From NCBI GenBank assembly GCA_017621815.1, contig JAGASK010000029.1:1-64000 (forward strand): a stretch of 64,000 bases of DNA, read 5' to 3'. This document shows positions 62,376 through 64,000 of this stretch, piece after piece. Numbering within the stretch: position 1 is the stretch's first letter; each line of letters opens with the position of its first letter. A model generated the notes under the pieces. It had not been told where the DNA came from, searched no databases, and saw only the letters and a list, made by a program, of their open reading frames with translations. This DNA comes from Lachnospiraceae bacterium. Lineage in GTDB: Bacteria; Bacillota; Clostridia; Lachnospirales; Lachnospiraceae. The translations under genes were made by a program, and so were the position numbers.

Positions 62376-63137
62376 ATGAAAGAAACATTGTATACGATAC
62401 CTTTAAATGATGCGGTGAATGCAGACGATGAATGTCCCTTTTGCTATATTGAAAGGGCGGTTGAGCAGGACTTAATGGATTTTGTATTAGGCTCAGGCTC
62501 ATCTTACATGGAAAGTGATGTGAGGGATGCTACGGACAAGGCAGGATTTTGCAGGGCTCATTTTAAGAAGATGTTTGATTACGGAAATACTCTGGGCAAC
62601 GGATGGATATTAAAAACCCATTATATGAGAATGAACAGGGAAATGGCTGAGCAGTTTAAAAGCTTTACCCCTTCCAAATCTTCCCTGATGGGGAAATTTA
62701 AAAAGAATTCACAGCGTGTGAATCCTGTTGGCATGTGGGTGGAGGAAAAGGAAAATTCCTGTTACATCTGTAACCGTTTTGCCGATACTTATGAAAGATA
62801 TATGGATACTTTCTTCTTTATGTACAAGAAGGATGAGGATTTCAGAAACAGAATTAAAAACAGCAAGGGTTTCTGCCTGCATCATTTCGGCGATTTATGT
62901 GAGGCTTCCGAAACGAGGCTGAACGACAAGGAGAAAAAAGAGTTCTATCCGGCTATGTTTGAGTTGATGGAGAAGAATATGGCGCGGCTTCAGGAGGATG
63001 TGGACTGGCTGGTGGAAAAATTTGATTACAGGAATAAGGATGCGGACTGGAAGAATTCCAAAGATGCCATTCAAAGAGGAATGCAGAAGTTAAAGGGAGG
63101 ATATCCTGCCGACCCGGTATATAAGATGAATAAATAA
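62376..63137 (+). CDS. DUF6062-like cysteine-containing protein
   Basis: 253 aa. Cysteines in pairs or clusters: DDECPFCYIERAVEQDLMDF near the N-terminus, GFCRAHFKKMFDYGNTLGNG, then SCYICNRF and GFCLHHFGDLC in the second half. The two halves repeat a C-x2-C...C-x2-H pattern, suggesting two metal sites. As I recall this is DUF6062, widespread in Lachnospiraceae. Soluble. Function unknown. Confidence 0.75.
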   Translation: MKETLYTIPLNDAVNADDECPFCYIERAVEQDLMDFVLGSGSSYMESDVRDATDKAGFCRAHFKKMFDYGNTLGNGWILKTHYMRMNREMAEQFKSFTPSKSSLMGKFKKNSQRVNPVGMWVEEKENSCYICNRFADTYERYMDTFFFMYKKDEDFRNRIKNSKGFCLHHFGDLCEASETRLNDKEKKEFYPAMFELMEKNMARLQEDVDWLVEKFDYRNKDADWKNSKDAIQRGMQKLKGGYPADPVYKMNK

Positions 63138-63154
63138 GAGACACAAAGCGGAAT

Positions 63155-63180
63155 TTGGGAGTGAATTAAAACACTCCCAA
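63155..63180. terminator. Bidirectional terminator overlapping the spoVAC end
   Basis: TTGGGAGTG (63155-63163) pairs with CACTCCCAA (63172-63180), loop of 8 nt; the last spoVAC codons form one arm. T-rich to the right, A-rich to the left. Confidence 0.7.
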
Positions 63181-63645
63181 TACTTTTAATATCCAATAGA
63201 TAAGGCCCAGCGCCCAGCTGGTAAAAATGCCGTACAGAATTACGGGACCGGCGATGGTGAAGATTTTGCATCCGATACCGAAAACCTGGCCTTCTTTTTT
63301 GTATTCTACAGCAGGGGATGCCACGGAGTTGGCAAAGCCCGTAATGGGAACGAGGGCGCCGGCTCCGCCGAATTTTACAATGGGCGCATAAAGGTTAAAG
63401 CCGGTTAAAAGCACACTGATAAGGACCAGAACTAAAGAGCAGAAGCTTCCTGCCATATCTTTATCCATACCCAGGCTGTTTTTTGCAAAATTAAGTAAAA
63501 ACTGCCCCAGCGAGCATATGATTCCGCCTACAAGAAAGGCTTTCAGCATCTGTAAAAAAAGATTATGGGCAGGAGTAATTTTTTTTACATATTCTTCATA
63601 GTCTTTTTCAAGTGAAATCTGCTCAGGAGATTTTTTATCATTCAT
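63166..63645 (-). CDS. spoVAC: Stage V sporulation protein AC
   Basis: 159 aa from ATG 63645 (AAAGGA seven bases upstream; an ATG at 63651 is too close). SpoVAC family: four hydrophobic segments, with FLVGGIICSLGQFLLNF, PITGFANSVASPAVEYKKEG and VFGIGCKIFTIAGPVILYG. In spore-formers it forms part of the dipicolinic-acid channel in the spore inner membrane. Here it stands alone; spoVAD and spoVAEB are not adjacent within the window. Confidence 0.9.
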   Translation of the reverse strand: MNDKKSPEQISLEKDYEEYVKKITPAHNLFLQMLKAFLVGGIICSLGQFLLNFAKNSLGMDKDMAGSFCSLVLVLISVLLTGFNLYAPIVKFGGAGALVPITGFANSVASPAVEYKKEGQVFGIGCKIFTIAGPVILYGIFTSWALGLIYWILKVLGVF

Positions 63646-63816
63646 ACGCATTTCCTTTCCGATAAAGCTTACTTAATGCTTTTAAGGATTATATTTCCAC
63701 ATTTTATTTGTTTTATTCATAATCTTAAGATTCTGATGAAGGTTGCTTCTTGTAGATTTTTGTAGAGAATGATAGAATCTTTAATACAAGGCAAAAGAAA
63801 AAGAAGGTTATATATT

Positions 63817-64000
63817 ATGATAAATTTTTCTGATTTGGAATTTATATTCCGGTTTTTACCGATATTTTTAATATTATATTATGTGGCTCCTGCGAAATAC
63901 AGGGATATGGTTCTCCTGGCAGGCAGCCTTGTGTTTTATGCGGTGGGAGAACCCGTCTTTCTGCTTCTGTTAATAGCCCTTACGTTTATAAATTATTTTA
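63817..64000 (+). CDS. MBOAT-family O-acyltransferase, N-terminal fragment
   Basis: The first 61 codons before the window end. MINFSDLEFIFRFLPIFLIL then PAKYRDMVLLAGSLVFYAVG, the typical start of AlgI/PatA-type MBOAT proteins, which acylate polysaccharides. AAGAAGG precedes the ATG. Truncated by the window edge, not by mutation. Confidence 0.7.
   Translation, partial: MINFSDLEFIFRFLPIFLILYYVAPAKYRDMVLLAGSLVFYAVGEPVFLLLLIALTFINYF

Overview
The window looks like a chromosomal segment of an anaerobic, spore-forming, butyrate-producing Firmicute, most likely a Lachnospiraceae (Clostridium cluster XIVa) gut bacterium. The evidence is a complete acetyl-CoA to butyryl-CoA operon, a spoVAC gene, strong AGGAGG ribosome binding sites, AT-leaning composition and several proteins of types common in that family (DUF6062-like, DUF2225-like, C_GCAxxG_C_C, Rpn-like). 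The taxonomy is inference; there is no rRNA or tRNA gene in the window. I see no CRISPR array, prophage or intact insertion sequence.

Layout. 1-2281: hflK-hflC membrane prohibitin pair. 2282-3504: an Rpn-type nuclease-like gene between palindromic repeats. 3505-9648: thlA-crt-hbd-bcd-etfB-etfA, with a Rex-like site in the thlA leader. 9837-12539: TetR regulator with a FadR-like operator, an SDR oxidoreductase and a condensation/acyltransferase-like protein. 12521-20899: a membrane protein, glycogen debranching enzyme, then an OmpR-type regulator, a kinase without membrane segments and an ABC exporter pair. 21028-26227: ybaK, a tiny membrane ORF, mtnA and a class II aldolase (probable 5-deoxy/methylthio-pentose salvage), then an amino-acid ABC importer preceded by a terminator that overlaps its leader.

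26436-36307 is the most system-like part: a membrane-anchored sugar-binding-type protein, a six-helix histidine kinase, a NarL-type regulator and a second anchored solute-binding protein, followed by a mannose-family PTS (IIA, IIB, IIC, IID), a HAD phosphatase, an HPr variant without the regulatory serine, and a PTS enzyme I that is frameshifted just before its catalytic cysteine domain. Three TGAC-N4-GTCA boxes at 21-23 bp spacing sit in front of the PTS genes and are candidate targets of the regulator.

36389-44819: a lipase-like membrane hydrolase, a Cys-rich protein with a duplicated tail, a second thiolase next to gatCAB, small membrane proteins and an Rpn remnant. 45221-49503: ACT-domain protein, homoserine dehydrogenase, a phosphoglycerate-mutase-like protein (possible homoserine kinase) and aspartate kinase, all behind a long 5' hairpin. 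49610-64000: hypotheticals, guaB, a PocR-GAF-PAS-GGDEF-EAL protein coupled to a DHH phosphoesterase, glnS, a DUF2225-like protein, a MocR regulator, a TetR regulator, a DUF6062-like protein, spoVAC, and the start of an MBOAT acyltransferase cut by the window end.

Two repeat families stand out. A 36-bp palindrome (arms CAATAGAAAG / CTTTCTATTG) occurs in nine full or partial intergenic copies. A two-hairpin element of about 100 bp occurs after thlA and after guaB with compensatory base changes.
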